From Bifidobacterium breve (lineage in GTDB: Bacteria; Actinomycetota; Thermoleophilia; Solirubrobacterales; Solirubrobacteraceae): DNA of 64,000 nt. Shown in pieces: positions 10,764 through 18,906 of the stretch. The notes beneath the pieces are model-generated. The model was not told the DNA's origin. It searched no databases and worked only from the letters and a program-made list of their open reading frames with translations. The position numbers and the translations under genes were made by a program. How positions within the stretch are numbered: the first letter of the stretch is position 1; each line of letters opens with the position of its first letter. The stretch is taken from assembly GCA_945878865.1 (NCBI GenBank), contig CAMCUD010000014.1, positions 1-64,000 of the forward strand, read 5' to 3'.

Positions 10764-11320
10764 GACGCCACCTCCTCCAGCGTCAGTTCATCACGGAGGC
10801 GGTCCAGCGCCCGGGCCATCCGGGTCTTGACGGTCCCCAGGGCAATGCCGGTGCGCTCGGCGATCTCGGACTGGCTGAGGTTGAGATGGAAGCGCATGCG
10901 CAGCACCTCGGCCTCCTCCTCCGGCAGCTCGGCCAGCAGCGCGGCGAGCCGCCACTGCTCGTGCAGCTCGTCGACGGGCGTCGTCGCGCGCTGCTCGTCG
11001 AGCAGCGCGAGCGAGCCCGCGGGGTCGCGCGGCTCGGGCACGCGCTTGCGCAGCTGGTCGACCGCGCGGCTGCGGGCGATGGTCATGATCCACGTGGCGA
11101 GGCTCGCGCGGGTCGGGTCGAACGTCGGCCCCCGCTGCCACACCTCGAGGAACACCTGCTGCTGCACGTCCTCGGCCTGCGCCGCGTCACCGAGCGCCCG
11201 CGTGAGATACCCGTAGGTCAGGCGTCCGTACTGGTCGTAGATCTCGGTCATGACACGTTCATCGCGGGCACGCAGGCGCGAAGCCAGTTTCCGCTCTGCG
11301 CGATCGGGTCGCCGCGTCAT
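10760..11320 (-). CDS. ECF-family RNA polymerase sigma factor
   Basis: A 186-residue protein with sigma region 2 (IYDQYGRLTYGYLTRALGDA, then AEDVQQQVFLEVWQ and ASLATWIMTIARSRAVDQLR) and region 4 (LPEEEAEVLRMRFHLNLSQS followed by EIAERTGIALGTVKTRMARA). No extra C-terminal domain. The start MTRRPDRAERKLA at 11320 fits the family length; the frame is open further upstream without plausible sequence. It is coupled to the anti-sigma gene by GTGA. The divergent HtaA-like gene 243 bases away is a natural candidate target, but I found no convincing ECF promoter pair. Confidence 0.9.
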   Translation of the reverse strand: MTRRPDRAERKLASRLRARDERVMTEIYDQYGRLTYGYLTRALGDAAQAEDVQQQVFLEVWQRGPTFDPTRASLATWIMTIARSRAVDQLRKRVPEPRDPAGSLALLDEQRATTPVDELHEQWRLAALLAELPEEEAEVLRMRFHLNLSQSEIAERTGIALGTVKTRMARALDRLRDELTLEEVAS

Positions 11321-11563
11321 GCCCCGAAGCTTGACGGGTTCCGGCGAGATCCGCGTGGGACGCGGGAGCAGGCTGGCTTCCACATTGGCCCTTACGCGGC
11401 GGGGGCCCGGATCGGTTCGCGGGAAGCCGCGCCCTCGAAGAGGTGGCGCACCGGAATTCAGCGGCGAGTCTTGACGCGCCAGGCCATGGCCGCGGCGAAC
11501 CGCTGACACGGTCACGTTCGGACGATCGAGCGTTCCCACGACCCTCCCGGAGGACGCACCGAT

Positions 11564-12598
11564 ATGCGCACCACGATCCTCGGGCTCGGCGCGGCGGCGG
11601 CGCTGCTCGCCGCTCCCGCCGCCGCCCAGGCCCAGGCACCGACCACCGCCGACGTCGCCGGCGGCAAGACGATGCTCAAGCTCGACGCCGGCACCGCGAA
11701 GGTGCTCAAGCAGAACAAGATCTCGCTCGGGCTCGTCAGCCCGGCGAAGAGCAGCTCCAGCGGGCTGACCTTCCCGGTCGACACCAAGGGCTCGGCGCTT
11801 GATCCGAAGACCTACGCGGGCACGCTCAACCACAAGGGCGGCATCTCGATCAAGGCCGGCGGCAAGACGCTGCGCCTGACGAACTTCCGCGTCTCGGTCG
11901 GCGCGTCGTCGTCGCTGAACGCCCGCGTGAACAACGGCTCTCGCGCGACGATCATCTCGCTGAGCACGAAGAAGGCGAAGATCACGCGTCCGGGTCTCGG
12001 CACGGACGTCAGCGGCATCGTCGCCAGCCTCAACGCAACGGGCGCGAAGGCGCTGAACAGCTACTTCGGCGTCAAGCTCTTCTCCAAGGGCCTGAAGCTC
12101 GGCACCGTGCGCAGCCAGGCGACGTACCGCCAGATCGTCTTCGCCGGCGGCCAGACCGACCTCGCGCTGGACGGCGGCACGCTGACCGCGCTCACCGGCC
12201 TGGGTGTCACCCCGGGCATCGTCGCCCCGGCGACGCTGGCGGGCACGACCGCGTCCTTCCCGATCACGGGCGGCAAGGTCGACGCGAAGTCGCTCGAGGG
12301 CTCGATCACCCACAGCGGCGGCATCAGCCTCACCGCCGGTGCGACGAAGGTCGAGCTGACGAACTTCGACATCCAGCTGCCGAAGCTCCTGCTCCAGGTC
12401 AACGGCGGCACCCCGGCGCCGGCCGTCGACCTTGACGCGTCGAACGCGAAGGTCGCCGTCGACGGCCGCAACGTGACGGTCAGCGGCGTCGTGGCGAAGG
12501 TCAACGCGGCCGGCGCCTCCGCGCTGTCCGGCGCGTTCAAGACGACGGTGCCGCAGGTGACCCTCGGCGTCGCGACGGTGAAGGGCCAGGCCCGCTAA
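11564..12598 (+). CDS. Secreted HtaA-like repeat protein
   Basis: A 344-residue exported protein: signal peptide MRTTILGLGAAAALLAAPAA, cleavage near AQAQA. The mature part holds two similar units, about residues 40-110 and 198-270, each running LDAGT/LDGGT, V-x-P-A, FPV/FPI-T, G-S/SLEGSITHSGGISLTAG, LTNF. This layout resembles HtaA domains, which bind haem at the cell surface in corynebacteria; the assignment is by pattern only. A good GGAGGA lies about nine bases before the ATG. It is divergent from the ECF sigma operon and ends at a strong bidirectional hairpin. Confidence 0.65.
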   Translation: MRTTILGLGAAAALLAAPAAAQAQAPTTADVAGGKTMLKLDAGTAKVLKQNKISLGLVSPAKSSSSGLTFPVDTKGSALDPKTYAGTLNHKGGISIKAGGKTLRLTNFRVSVGASSSLNARVNNGSRATIISLSTKKAKITRPGLGTDVSGIVASLNATGAKALNSYFGVKLFSKGLKLGTVRSQATYRQIVFAGGQTDLALDGGTLTALTGLGVTPGIVAPATLAGTTASFPITGGKVDAKSLEGSITHSGGISLTAGATKVELTNFDIQLPKLLLQVNGGTPAPAVDLDASNAKVAVDGRNVTVSGVVAKVNAAGASALSGAFKTTVPQVTLGVATVKGQAR

Positions 12599-12615
12599 GG
12601 GCGGACGACACGGTC

Positions 12616-12645
12616 GCTGCGGGCGCCGGGACCGGCGCCCGCAGC
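12616..12645. terminator. Bidirectional hairpin between convergent genes
   Basis: Thirteen-base perfect arms (12616-12628 and 12633-12645, GCTGCGGGCGCCG and complement) with a four-base loop lie between the HtaA-like gene and the DsbA-like gene, which end towards each other. A GC-only stem without a U tract is typical of high-GC actinobacteria. Confidence 0.7.
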
Positions 12646-12658
12646 AGCCGTCAGGTCG

Positions 12659-13444
12659 TCACGAGCCTTCGACCTTCGCGAGCTGCTCGTCGATGGTCTT
12701 GGTGAACGCGGCCGGGTCCAGCGGGTCGGTCTCGACGGCGTCGAGCTTGCCGCCCGTCGGGCCCATCGCGAACGAAGGGGTCGAGCTGATGCCGAACCCG
12801 TTGGCCTGGTTCTGCGCGTCGTTGAGCAGCGCGGTGACCTTCTCCGACGTCGCGTCCTTCTTCGCCTTGTCGTAGTCCACCCCGGCATCACTGGCGACCT
12901 GCTTGAGGAAGTCGTCGGTGACGTAGCCGGTGTTCTCCTCACCCTGCTGGGCGTAGAACGCCTCGGTGAACTGCCACTGCTTGTTCTGGAAGCCGGCGGC
13001 GGAGGCGAACCGGGCGGCGGTGACGGAGTCCTCGCCGATGAAGGTCAGCGTGCGCAGGACCACCCGGGCCTTCTTCGTCTTGACGTAGTTCTGCAGGACC
13101 GTCGGGAAGGTCTTGGTGCTGTACTGCTGGCAGAACGGGCACTGGTAGTCGACGAACTCCTCGATGGTCAGCGGCGCCTTGGGATCCCCGAGCGCGATGC
13201 CGTCCTGGGGCACGCCGTTGACCTGGGCGGCCGCGGCCTTGCCCTCCTCAGACCCGCCGGCCTTCGTGTCGTCGCCGCCGGACTGGCTGACGACGATGGC
13301 GACGACGACGACCACGGCGGCGAGCGCGAGCACGCCGCCGAGGATCGCCAGGCGGCGCCGACGCTGGTCTGCGGCCTGCTGCTGCGCTTGGGCCGCCTCG
13401 CGCTCAGCGCGGCGGGCGGCCTTCTCCTCGGCTCGGGAACTCAT
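12659..13444 (-). CDS. Membrane-anchored DsbA-family thiol:disulfide oxidoreductase
   Basis: A 261-residue protein: a charged cytosolic coil (residues 1-32), one membrane helix (LAILGGVLALAAVVVVVAIV), a Gly/Lys/Glu linker, then a thioredoxin-fold domain with DYQCPFCQQY (active-site CPFC at about 102-105) and the cis-Pro loop GISSTPSFAMG. This is the DsbA/DSBA_2 type that forms or isomerises disulfides in exported proteins. Start MSSRAEEK at 13444 is supported by a TACGGT box ending six bases upstream, suggesting a leaderless transcript; the frame is open further upstream without family sequence. Confidence 0.88.
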   Translation of the reverse strand: MSSRAEEKAARRAEREAAQAQQQAADQRRRRLAILGGVLALAAVVVVVAIVVSQSGGDDTKAGGSEEGKAAAAQVNGVPQDGIALGDPKAPLTIEEFVDYQCPFCQQYSTKTFPTVLQNYVKTKKARVVLRTLTFIGEDSVTAARFASAAGFQNKQWQFTEAFYAQQGEENTGYVTDDFLKQVASDAGVDYDKAKKDATSEKVTALLNDAQNQANGFGISSTPSFAMGPTGGKLDAVETDPLDPAAFTKTIDEQLAKVEGS

Positions 13445-13468
13445 GGACACACCGTACAGAGAGTGTCC
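13445..13468 (-). promoter_or_regulatory. Leaderless promoter with inverted repeat before dsbA-like gene
   Basis: TACGGT on the minus strand (13451-13456) is followed by six bases and the ATG, placing the expected transcription start on the start codon. It lies between the arms of an inverted repeat GGACAC/GTGTCC (13445-13450 and 13463-13468), a possible operator. No Shine-Dalgarno is present. Confidence 0.4.
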
Positions 13469-13522
13469 GGCGGGCCGAGCGCCTCCTGAACCGCCTCGCA
13501 CGGATGGTCCGTATCTTGGCCG

Positions 13523-13993
13523 ATGCCGGAATCGGTCTGGGACTATCCGCGGCCTCCTGCCGTCGAGCCGTGCGCGCGCCGTGTGCGCGTGGAACTGGGC
13601 GACACGACGATCGCCGACTCGACGTCCGCGCTGCGCGTGCTGGAGACGAGCCATCCGCCGAACATCTACGTCCCCCGCGGCGACGTGGCGGAGGGTGCGC
13701 TGCGTCCGGTCCCGGGCCACCGCACGCTCTGCGAGTTCAAGGGCATCGCCTCGTACTTCGACGTGGTCGCGCCGGACGGGACGCTCGCCCCGCTGGCCGC
13801 GTGGACGTATCTCGAGCCGGCACCGGCGTACGTCGCGCTGACGGGCTACGTCGCGTTCTACCCGGGCCGGATGAGCGCCTGCTGGCTCGACGACGAGCGG
13901 GTGCGCGCCCAGGAGGGCGACTTCTACGGCGGGTGGATCACGTCGGACGTCACCGGCCCATTCAAGGGCGCGCCCGGCACGCGGGGGTGGTGA
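13523..13993 (+). CDS. DUF427 domain protein
   Basis: A 156-residue cytosolic protein. Family features: RVRVELGDTTIADSTSALRV near the start, HPPNIYVPRGDV, TLCEFKGIASYFDV (the most conserved DUF427 block) and YVAFYPGRM near the C-terminus. The biochemical role of DUF427 is not established. TATCTT five bases before the ATG (13512-13517) looks like a leaderless -10. It runs towards the YdeP-type oxidoreductase gene, whose end is 17 bases away. Confidence 0.85.
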   Translation: MPESVWDYPRPPAVEPCARRVRVELGDTTIADSTSALRVLETSHPPNIYVPRGDVAEGALRPVPGHRTLCEFKGIASYFDVVAPDGTLAPLAAWTYLEPAPAYVALTGYVAFYPGRMSACWLDDERVRAQEGDFYGGWITSDVTGPFKGAPGTRGW

Positions 13994-14010
13994 GCGGGGC
14001 GGGGAGGGCG

Positions 14011-16224
14011 CTACACCCGCTCCACCGTCACCCACGCGTTGTAGTCCGGCACGCCCGCCTCCGGCGACCGCGCCTTGCGGTCGAGCAGCACGTTGCCCTC
14101 GGGCCAGTGGACCTGGGCATTGCCGGCCCGCAGCTCGGCGACACGCACCCGGCCGGCAAGTTCCCCCTGCGCGTTGCGCAGCAGGATCCGGTCGCCGTCG
14201 CGCAGGCCGAAGCGCGCCACATCCTCGGCCGACAGGAGGACGTCCTCGCGGCGGGCGCCTGTGATCGCGTCGCCCTCCTCGTGGACCATCGAGTTGAACT
14301 GCTTGCCGCGCCGGGTGGTCACGCGCACGCGCGCGTCGCCGTCCGAGGCCACCGGGACGGGCGGGACCGCCGCGACGAATCGCGCCTTGCCGCCGGGCAG
14401 CGGGAACTCCCCGCCCTCACACAGGCGCCGCCCGCCGTACTGGACCTGGTCGCCCTTCTCGCGCAGCGTCTCGATCCCGGCGTACAAGGGGACGAGCGCG
14501 CCGATCTCGTCGCGCACCGCTTGCGTCGAGGCGAACCGCACCCGGTCGCGCAGCTCGGGACGCACACGCCCGGCGATCTCGCCGAAGACCTCCCACTCGC
14601 CGCGGGCCTGCGGCACGCGGGAGCCGGGGATCTCGGGCGAGAAGATGATCCGCCGCTCGGTGCTGGTCGACGTGCAGCCGCCCGGGATCTCGTAGCGCGA
14701 CGCGGCCGGGAGGAGCAGCACGTCGCCGCCCCCGACGAGCATCTGCGGCGTGAGGACGAGGTCGAGGTGGACCCGCAGGCCGACCTGCTCGAGCGCGGAC
14801 TCCACCCAAAGCGGATCCGGGAGGACCTCCATCCAGTTGCCACCGGCGGAGAGCAGGACGTCGAGGTCGCCGGACGCGGCCGCGTCGAGCATCTCGGGCG
14901 CGGTCAGGCCCGGCGCGGCCGGCACCTCGAAGCCCCAGCGCGCCGACCACTCGGCCGCCGTCTCCGGCGTGAGCGACACCCCGCCGGGCAGCGCCGTCGC
15001 GTAACAGCCCATCTCCGCGCCGCCCTGCACCCCCGAGTGCCCGCGGATCGGCATGAGCCCGCACCCCGGACGCCCGACGAAGCCCTGGGACAGGCCGAGG
15101 TTGACGATCGCGCGGACGTTGTCCTCGCCGCACGCGTGCTGCGTGATGCCCATCGACCACACGAGGACCGCCGTGTCGGCCTCCGCGAGCTCACGGGCGA
15201 ACGCGAGCATGTCGTCGCGCGAGCACCCGGCGGCCGCCTCGAGCGCCTCCCAGTCCGTGGCGCGTGCAGCAGCAGCGGCCTCCTCGAAGCCGACGGTGTG
15301 CGCCTCGATCCAGTCCTCGTCCTGCCAGCCCTGCTCGACGATGTGCCGCAGCGCGCCCGTGAGGAACGCGAGGTCGCCCCCGACGTGCACCTCGTAGAAC
15401 GCGTCGGCGATCTTTGTGCCGAACACGGCGCTCTCGGGGATCGACGGGATCCAGTAGCGCTCCATGCCCGGCTCGCGGTACGGGTTGACGCACACCACGC
15501 GCGCGCCGTGCTTCTTGGCGTGGTGGAGGTACTTCGTCATCACCGGCTGGTTGTTCGCCGGGTTCGACCCGATGAAGACGACGAGGTCGCTCTCGATGAC
15601 GTCGGGGTACGAGCACGTCGTCGCGGCGACGCCGATCTGCTGCTTGAGCGCGACCGTCGACGGGGCGTGGCAGATCCGTGCGGCGTTGTCGATCGAGTTG
15701 ACGCCCAGTGCGCGCATCGCCTTCTGCGCGGCGTAGTACGACTCGTTGGGCATCCCGCGGCTCGTGAGGAACGCGGCCACCCGGTCGGGCGTCGTCGCGC
15801 CGATCCGCTCGGCGACGAGCTCGAGCGCGTCGTCCCAGGTCAGGCGGGAGAACGCCGTGTCGCCCGCGCGGCGCAGGAGCGGCTCGCCGATGCGCCCGAG
15901 CTCGCGCAGCTCAGTGGTGCGCCGGCCGCGCAGCTCGCCGGGATCGGTGAGCAGCGGCGCCGGATCGAGGGGCGCCATCGTGTTCAGCGACAGCAGGCGC
16001 AGGCGGATGTTGCACAGGTGCGTGCCGTCGAGCGTCCAGTCGCGCATGCCGGTGGTGCCCAGCGCGCAGCCGTCGCAGCAGCCGTCGCGCAGGATCCGGT
16101 GGGCGTGGCCGAGGTCGTCCCGGCTCTCCCAGACCGCGCGGAAGACTTCCTTGTAGTTGTTCGGTCGCTGGAGCCCGAGCCCGAACGGTCGGCGACTGGC
16201 CCACAGCGATGGCGTCCATCCCAT
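14011..16224 (-). CDS. FdhF/YdeP-type molybdopterin oxidoreductase
   Basis: A 737-residue protein of the formate-dehydrogenase-like YdeP family: CCDGCALGTTGMRDWTLDGTH near residue 50, SNPANNQPVMTKYLHHAKK, WSMGITQHACGEDNVRAIVN, PIRGHSGVQGGAEMG and a C-terminal molydopterin-dinucleotide domain (FNSMVHEEGDAITG). It lacks the N-terminal [4Fe-4S] four-cysteine pattern and the selenocysteine or Cys region of true FdhH in usual form, so the substrate is uncertain. FdhD (21016) and most molybdenum-cofactor genes are in the same window, consistent with its cofactor need. TAGCGT seven bases before the ATG (16232-16237) suggests leaderless expression. Confidence 0.85.
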   Translation of the reverse strand: MGWTPSLWASRRPFGLGLQRPNNYKEVFRAVWESRDDLGHAHRILRDGCCDGCALGTTGMRDWTLDGTHLCNIRLRLLSLNTMAPLDPAPLLTDPGELRGRRTTELRELGRIGEPLLRRAGDTAFSRLTWDDALELVAERIGATTPDRVAAFLTSRGMPNESYYAAQKAMRALGVNSIDNAARICHAPSTVALKQQIGVAATTCSYPDVIESDLVVFIGSNPANNQPVMTKYLHHAKKHGARVVCVNPYREPGMERYWIPSIPESAVFGTKIADAFYEVHVGGDLAFLTGALRHIVEQGWQDEDWIEAHTVGFEEAAAAARATDWEALEAAAGCSRDDMLAFARELAEADTAVLVWSMGITQHACGEDNVRAIVNLGLSQGFVGRPGCGLMPIRGHSGVQGGAEMGCYATALPGGVSLTPETAAEWSARWGFEVPAAPGLTAPEMLDAAASGDLDVLLSAGGNWMEVLPDPLWVESALEQVGLRVHLDLVLTPQMLVGGGDVLLLPAASRYEIPGGCTSTSTERRIIFSPEIPGSRVPQARGEWEVFGEIAGRVRPELRDRVRFASTQAVRDEIGALVPLYAGIETLREKGDQVQYGGRRLCEGGEFPLPGGKARFVAAVPPVPVASDGDARVRVTTRRGKQFNSMVHEEGDAITGARREDVLLSAEDVARFGLRDGDRILLRNAQGELAGRVRVAELRAGNAQVHWPEGNVLLDRKARSPEAGVPDYNAWVTVERV

Positions 16225-16252
16225 GCCCTGGACGCTATCGACCGACCGCCAA

Positions 16253-16281
16253 TTGACTCACTATCGATGCAGAAGTAGGGT
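16253..16281 (+). promoter_or_regulatory. Strong sigma-70-type promoter of the secreted hydrolase
   Basis: TTGACT (16253-16258), a 17-base spacer, and TAGGGT (16276-16281). Transcription would start near 16288 with a leader of about 48 bases containing GGGAGGG just before the ATG. This is among the best -35/-10 matches in the window. Confidence 0.6.
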
Positions 16282-16335
16282 CGCGCCGCTTGCCGCGTCC
16301 GGGGGAGTGACGCGGCACGATCCCCGGGAGGGTCC

Positions 16336-18189
16336 ATGCCGTCTGTGTCCGCCGCGCGCGTGCTTCGCCGCGGCCTTGCCGTCTGCGCCGCCGTGCTGGC
16401 GCTGCCATCCGCCGCGTTCGCCGCGTCGGACGACTGCAGCCCGCTGAGCCTCGAGACGTGCCTGGCGCCGTTCCCGTCGAACTACTGGGCGACGCCCGAC
16501 AGCAGCTCGCCGACCGGGGTGCGAGGCAACGTCGCCGACGACGTCCTCCGGCCCGAGCTGCTCGCGCAGCTGCCCGTCGCCGACGGGATCTCCCCCAGCG
16601 GGATCTTCAACGGGGCGACCGGCTTTAGCGCCGGCGCGGGCGCGGTATTCGAGTTCGGCGAGCGGCAGGCGCCGCCGCCGCCCGACGGCGGCGACATCGT
16701 CACCGCGTACGACCTCGACGCCGGCGAAGAGATCCCCGTCCACGCCTTCCTGTCGCGGGCCGCGCGCAACCCGTCACTCGTCGGCGAGAAGCAGTCCAAC
16801 GTCCTGCAGGTCTTCCCGCGCTCACGCTGGCCGTACGGGCACCAGGTGCTTGTCGCCGTCTCGACCGCGATGGGGCAGAGTGACCCGGCGTTCCCCGAGC
16901 TCGCCGCGAAGTGGAAGGCCGGGACGCGCCAGGGCGACTACGTCACGAGCGTCGCCGCTGCACTGAAGCAGGCGGGCCTGGCCCCGGCCGCGACCCGCAC
17001 CGCGACGGTCTTCACGGTCCGCGACCGCGCCGAGGTCATCAACGCGACCCAGCGGTTGATGGACGACACGAGCAGCCGCCCGCACCCGGTCCGCGACGTG
17101 CGGATGAACTGGAACCTCGCCACGCCCCTGACCCTCGGCGTCGTCACCGGCTGGGTGCGGCTGGACAACTACCGCACCCGTGACGGCCGCGGCCCCGTCG
17201 ACTTCTCGGGCGCGACCCGCAAGGACCAGTGGGTGCCGTTCCAGCTCACCCTGCCCCGCAGCGCGGGCACCCGGCCGGCGCCGGTCGTCATCTACGCCCA
17301 CGGGATCACGATCCAGAAGGAGAGCGACGTCATCGTCTCGCAGATGAACGCGCAGCTCGGCCTGGCGACGATCTCGATCGACTGGCCGAACCACGGCGAG
17401 CGCTCACGGGCCGACGGCGGCTACCTGCTCGACCTGCTCGACGCGTCGAAGCTCGGCACGCTGTCGGGCCTGTTCAACCAGGCGACCATCGATCTGACCG
17501 GCCTGTACCGGGCGATCGGCGACATGCAGCTCGACGTCGTCCGGCGGCCGACCTGGAACAACCCGTTCGGCCGTGGCGGGGACGGCCGGCCCGACCTGCG
17601 GACGACCTCGATCAGCATGCAGGGCACCTCGCTCGGCGGCGTGCTGGGCGGCAACTTCGCGGCGATGTCACCGAAGCTCGACTTCATCGACTTCCACGTC
17701 ACCGGGCTGAACCTCTCGCACATCATCAGCCAGACGGTGCTGTGGGACGTCTTCGGCAACGTGCTGCCGAAGGGCCGCACCGGCACCGAGGACGCGGTCC
17801 TGCAGGCCGCGCTCCAGCAGGTCATCGACCCGTCGGACGGGATCAACTCGATCGACTTCGTCCGGCACCCGCGTCCCGGCCAGGCCAAGAAGCCGATGTT
17901 CGTCATGACCGGCGACGGCGACGCGATCGTGCCGAACTCCGCGTCGGTGGCCGTGGCGAACCTCGTCGACCTGCCGCTCACCGGTCCGCAGCGCTACGCG
18001 ATGCCGGGCGTCCGCACCGCCGAGCGGGCCGATCCCGACGGCTACGAGATCAGGCAGTACCCGGCGTTCCTCGGCGCCACCCCGTGGCTCCCGCTGTTCG
18101 GCGAGAGCACCGCGCATATCGCGTTCGTGTGGCCGGCGGCCTACGACGCGCAGGCGCGCTTCATCAAGCGATTCGGACCGACGCCGTAG
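16336..18189 (+). CDS. Secreted alpha/beta hydrolase (lipase/esterase-like)
   Basis: A 617-residue protein with signal peptide (LAVCAAVLALPSAAFAASDD). The first about 300 mature residues resemble the N-terminal domain of bacterial virulence-factor-type lipases; the hydrolase core follows: VVIYAHGITIQKESDVIVSQ (oxyanion loop), ISIDWPNHGERSR, the nucleophile elbow GTSLGG with Ser at about 432, an Asp in FVMTGDGDAIVP, and a His near STAHIAF. The substrate is unknown. Promoter and ribosome site are both good. Its 3' end overlaps the convergent TetR gene by 26 bases. Confidence 0.8.
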   Translation: MPSVSAARVLRRGLAVCAAVLALPSAAFAASDDCSPLSLETCLAPFPSNYWATPDSSSPTGVRGNVADDVLRPELLAQLPVADGISPSGIFNGATGFSAGAGAVFEFGERQAPPPPDGGDIVTAYDLDAGEEIPVHAFLSRAARNPSLVGEKQSNVLQVFPRSRWPYGHQVLVAVSTAMGQSDPAFPELAAKWKAGTRQGDYVTSVAAALKQAGLAPAATRTATVFTVRDRAEVINATQRLMDDTSSRPHPVRDVRMNWNLATPLTLGVVTGWVRLDNYRTRDGRGPVDFSGATRKDQWVPFQLTLPRSAGTRPAPVVIYAHGITIQKESDVIVSQMNAQLGLATISIDWPNHGERSRADGGYLLDLLDASKLGTLSGLFNQATIDLTGLYRAIGDMQLDVVRRPTWNNPFGRGGDGRPDLRTTSISMQGTSLGGVLGGNFAAMSPKLDFIDFHVTGLNLSHIISQTVLWDVFGNVLPKGRTGTEDAVLQAALQQVIDPSDGINSIDFVRHPRPGQAKKPMFVMTGDGDAIVPNSASVAVANLVDLPLTGPQRYAMPGVRTAERADPDGYEIRQYPAFLGATPWLPLFGESTAHIAFVWPAAYDAQARFIKRFGPTP

Positions 18190-18739
18190 GGCGCAGGGAG
18201 TTGATGTAGCGCCGCAGGGAGGCGGCCGCGTCCTCGGGCGCGGCCGTCCCCTCGTCGATCGCCCGCAGCGTGGCCAGCGCGATCGCGATGAGCTGGCGGG
18301 TCAGCAGCGGCGGCGGGACGTCATCGACGATCTGCCCGCGCTCCTGGCCTCGCCGGATCGTCGCCACGGCGATCTCGCTGAAGCGCGCGACGATCTCCTC
18401 ACCACGCCGCGGATCGGCGACCATGAGGCGCCGGTAGCGGCTCTCGAGCGTGAGCATGTTCCAGAGCATCTCGTCGAGAAGGTCGAGCACGCTCAACCCG
18501 TCGAGGTCGCGCAGCAACGGCCCGAGCGACTCGGCGACGAACGCGGCACCGCGGGCTTCGGCCTCGTCCCTCAGCGCGGCGACGATGTCCTCCCGCGTGC
18601 GGAAGTGGCGGTACAGCGTCGCGCGGCTGACGCCCGCCTCCTCGGCGATCTCGTCGACGCTCGCATCCGGATCGCGCTCGAGCACCTCGACGGCGGCGTC
18701 GAGGATCGCCTCGCGGTTGCGCGCCGCGTCCTTGCGCAT
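18164..18739 (-). CDS. TetR-family transcriptional regulator
   Basis: A 191-residue protein from MRKDAARNREAILDAAVEVL, with the helix-turn-helix SVDEIAEEAGVSRATLYRHF followed by RTREDIVAAL and a helical ligand-binding domain of ordinary length. An upstream in-frame ATG at 18793 is rejected because the intervening DNA carries a perfect operator and a -10/-35 pair for this gene. It is divergent from the cholesterol-oxidase-like gene, probably its target, and probably represses itself. Its last 26 bases overlap the end of the hydrolase gene on the other strand. Confidence 0.88.
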   Translation of the reverse strand: MRKDAARNREAILDAAVEVLERDPDASVDEIAEEAGVSRATLYRHFRTREDIVAALRDEAEARGAAFVAESLGPLLRDLDGLSVLDLLDEMLWNMLTLESRYRRLMVADPRRGEEIVARFSEIAVATIRRGQERGQIVDDVPPPLLTRQLIAIALATLRAIDEGTAAPEDAAASLRRYINSLRPTASVRIA

Positions 18740-18763
18740 CGGTGGTCCCCCCATCCAGCGGAC

Positions 18764-18792
18764 ACCGTACCGCGTGGAACGTTGACGTTCCA
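18764..18792 (-). promoter_or_regulatory. TetR promoter with operator palindrome
   Basis: The palindrome TGGAACGT-TG-ACGTTCCA (18775-18792) has perfect 8-base arms. On the minus strand it supplies TGGAAC as -35 (18787-18792), and TACGGT (18764-18769) follows after 17 bases as -10. Repressor binding here would block the regulator's own promoter and could affect the divergent oxidase gene. A second small palindrome, CGCCCGA-GAAC-TCGGGCG, is at 18825-18842. Confidence 0.55.
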
Positions 18793-18906
18793 TCTCAGTT
18801 CAGGCGGCGCGGTGCGGCGCGAAACGCCCGAGAACTCGGGCGATCCGGCGCGCGCCGGCCTTGACCGCCCGACGAGACTGCCCCGCGTACGGAACCAGGG
18901 GGAGCG

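Noticed and set aside
11321-11563. ECF-type promoter (GGAA...CGTC) before the sigma gene
   Set aside because: A GGAAG/CGTCC pair exists on the minus strand, but the spacer is about 14 bases, shorter than usual, and the motif match is weak.
14011-16224. Selenocysteine-containing formate dehydrogenase
   Set aside because: No in-frame TGA is needed to keep the frame open, and the motifs match the YdeP group without the FdhH catalytic loop.
13504-16278. Long plus-strand frame opposite the YdeP-type oxidoreductase, and similar ones at 1732-3429, 50461-52677, 52260-54347 and 56877-58454
   Set aside because: All mirror well-recognised genes on the opposite strand and show low-complexity RRRDRV-type composition.
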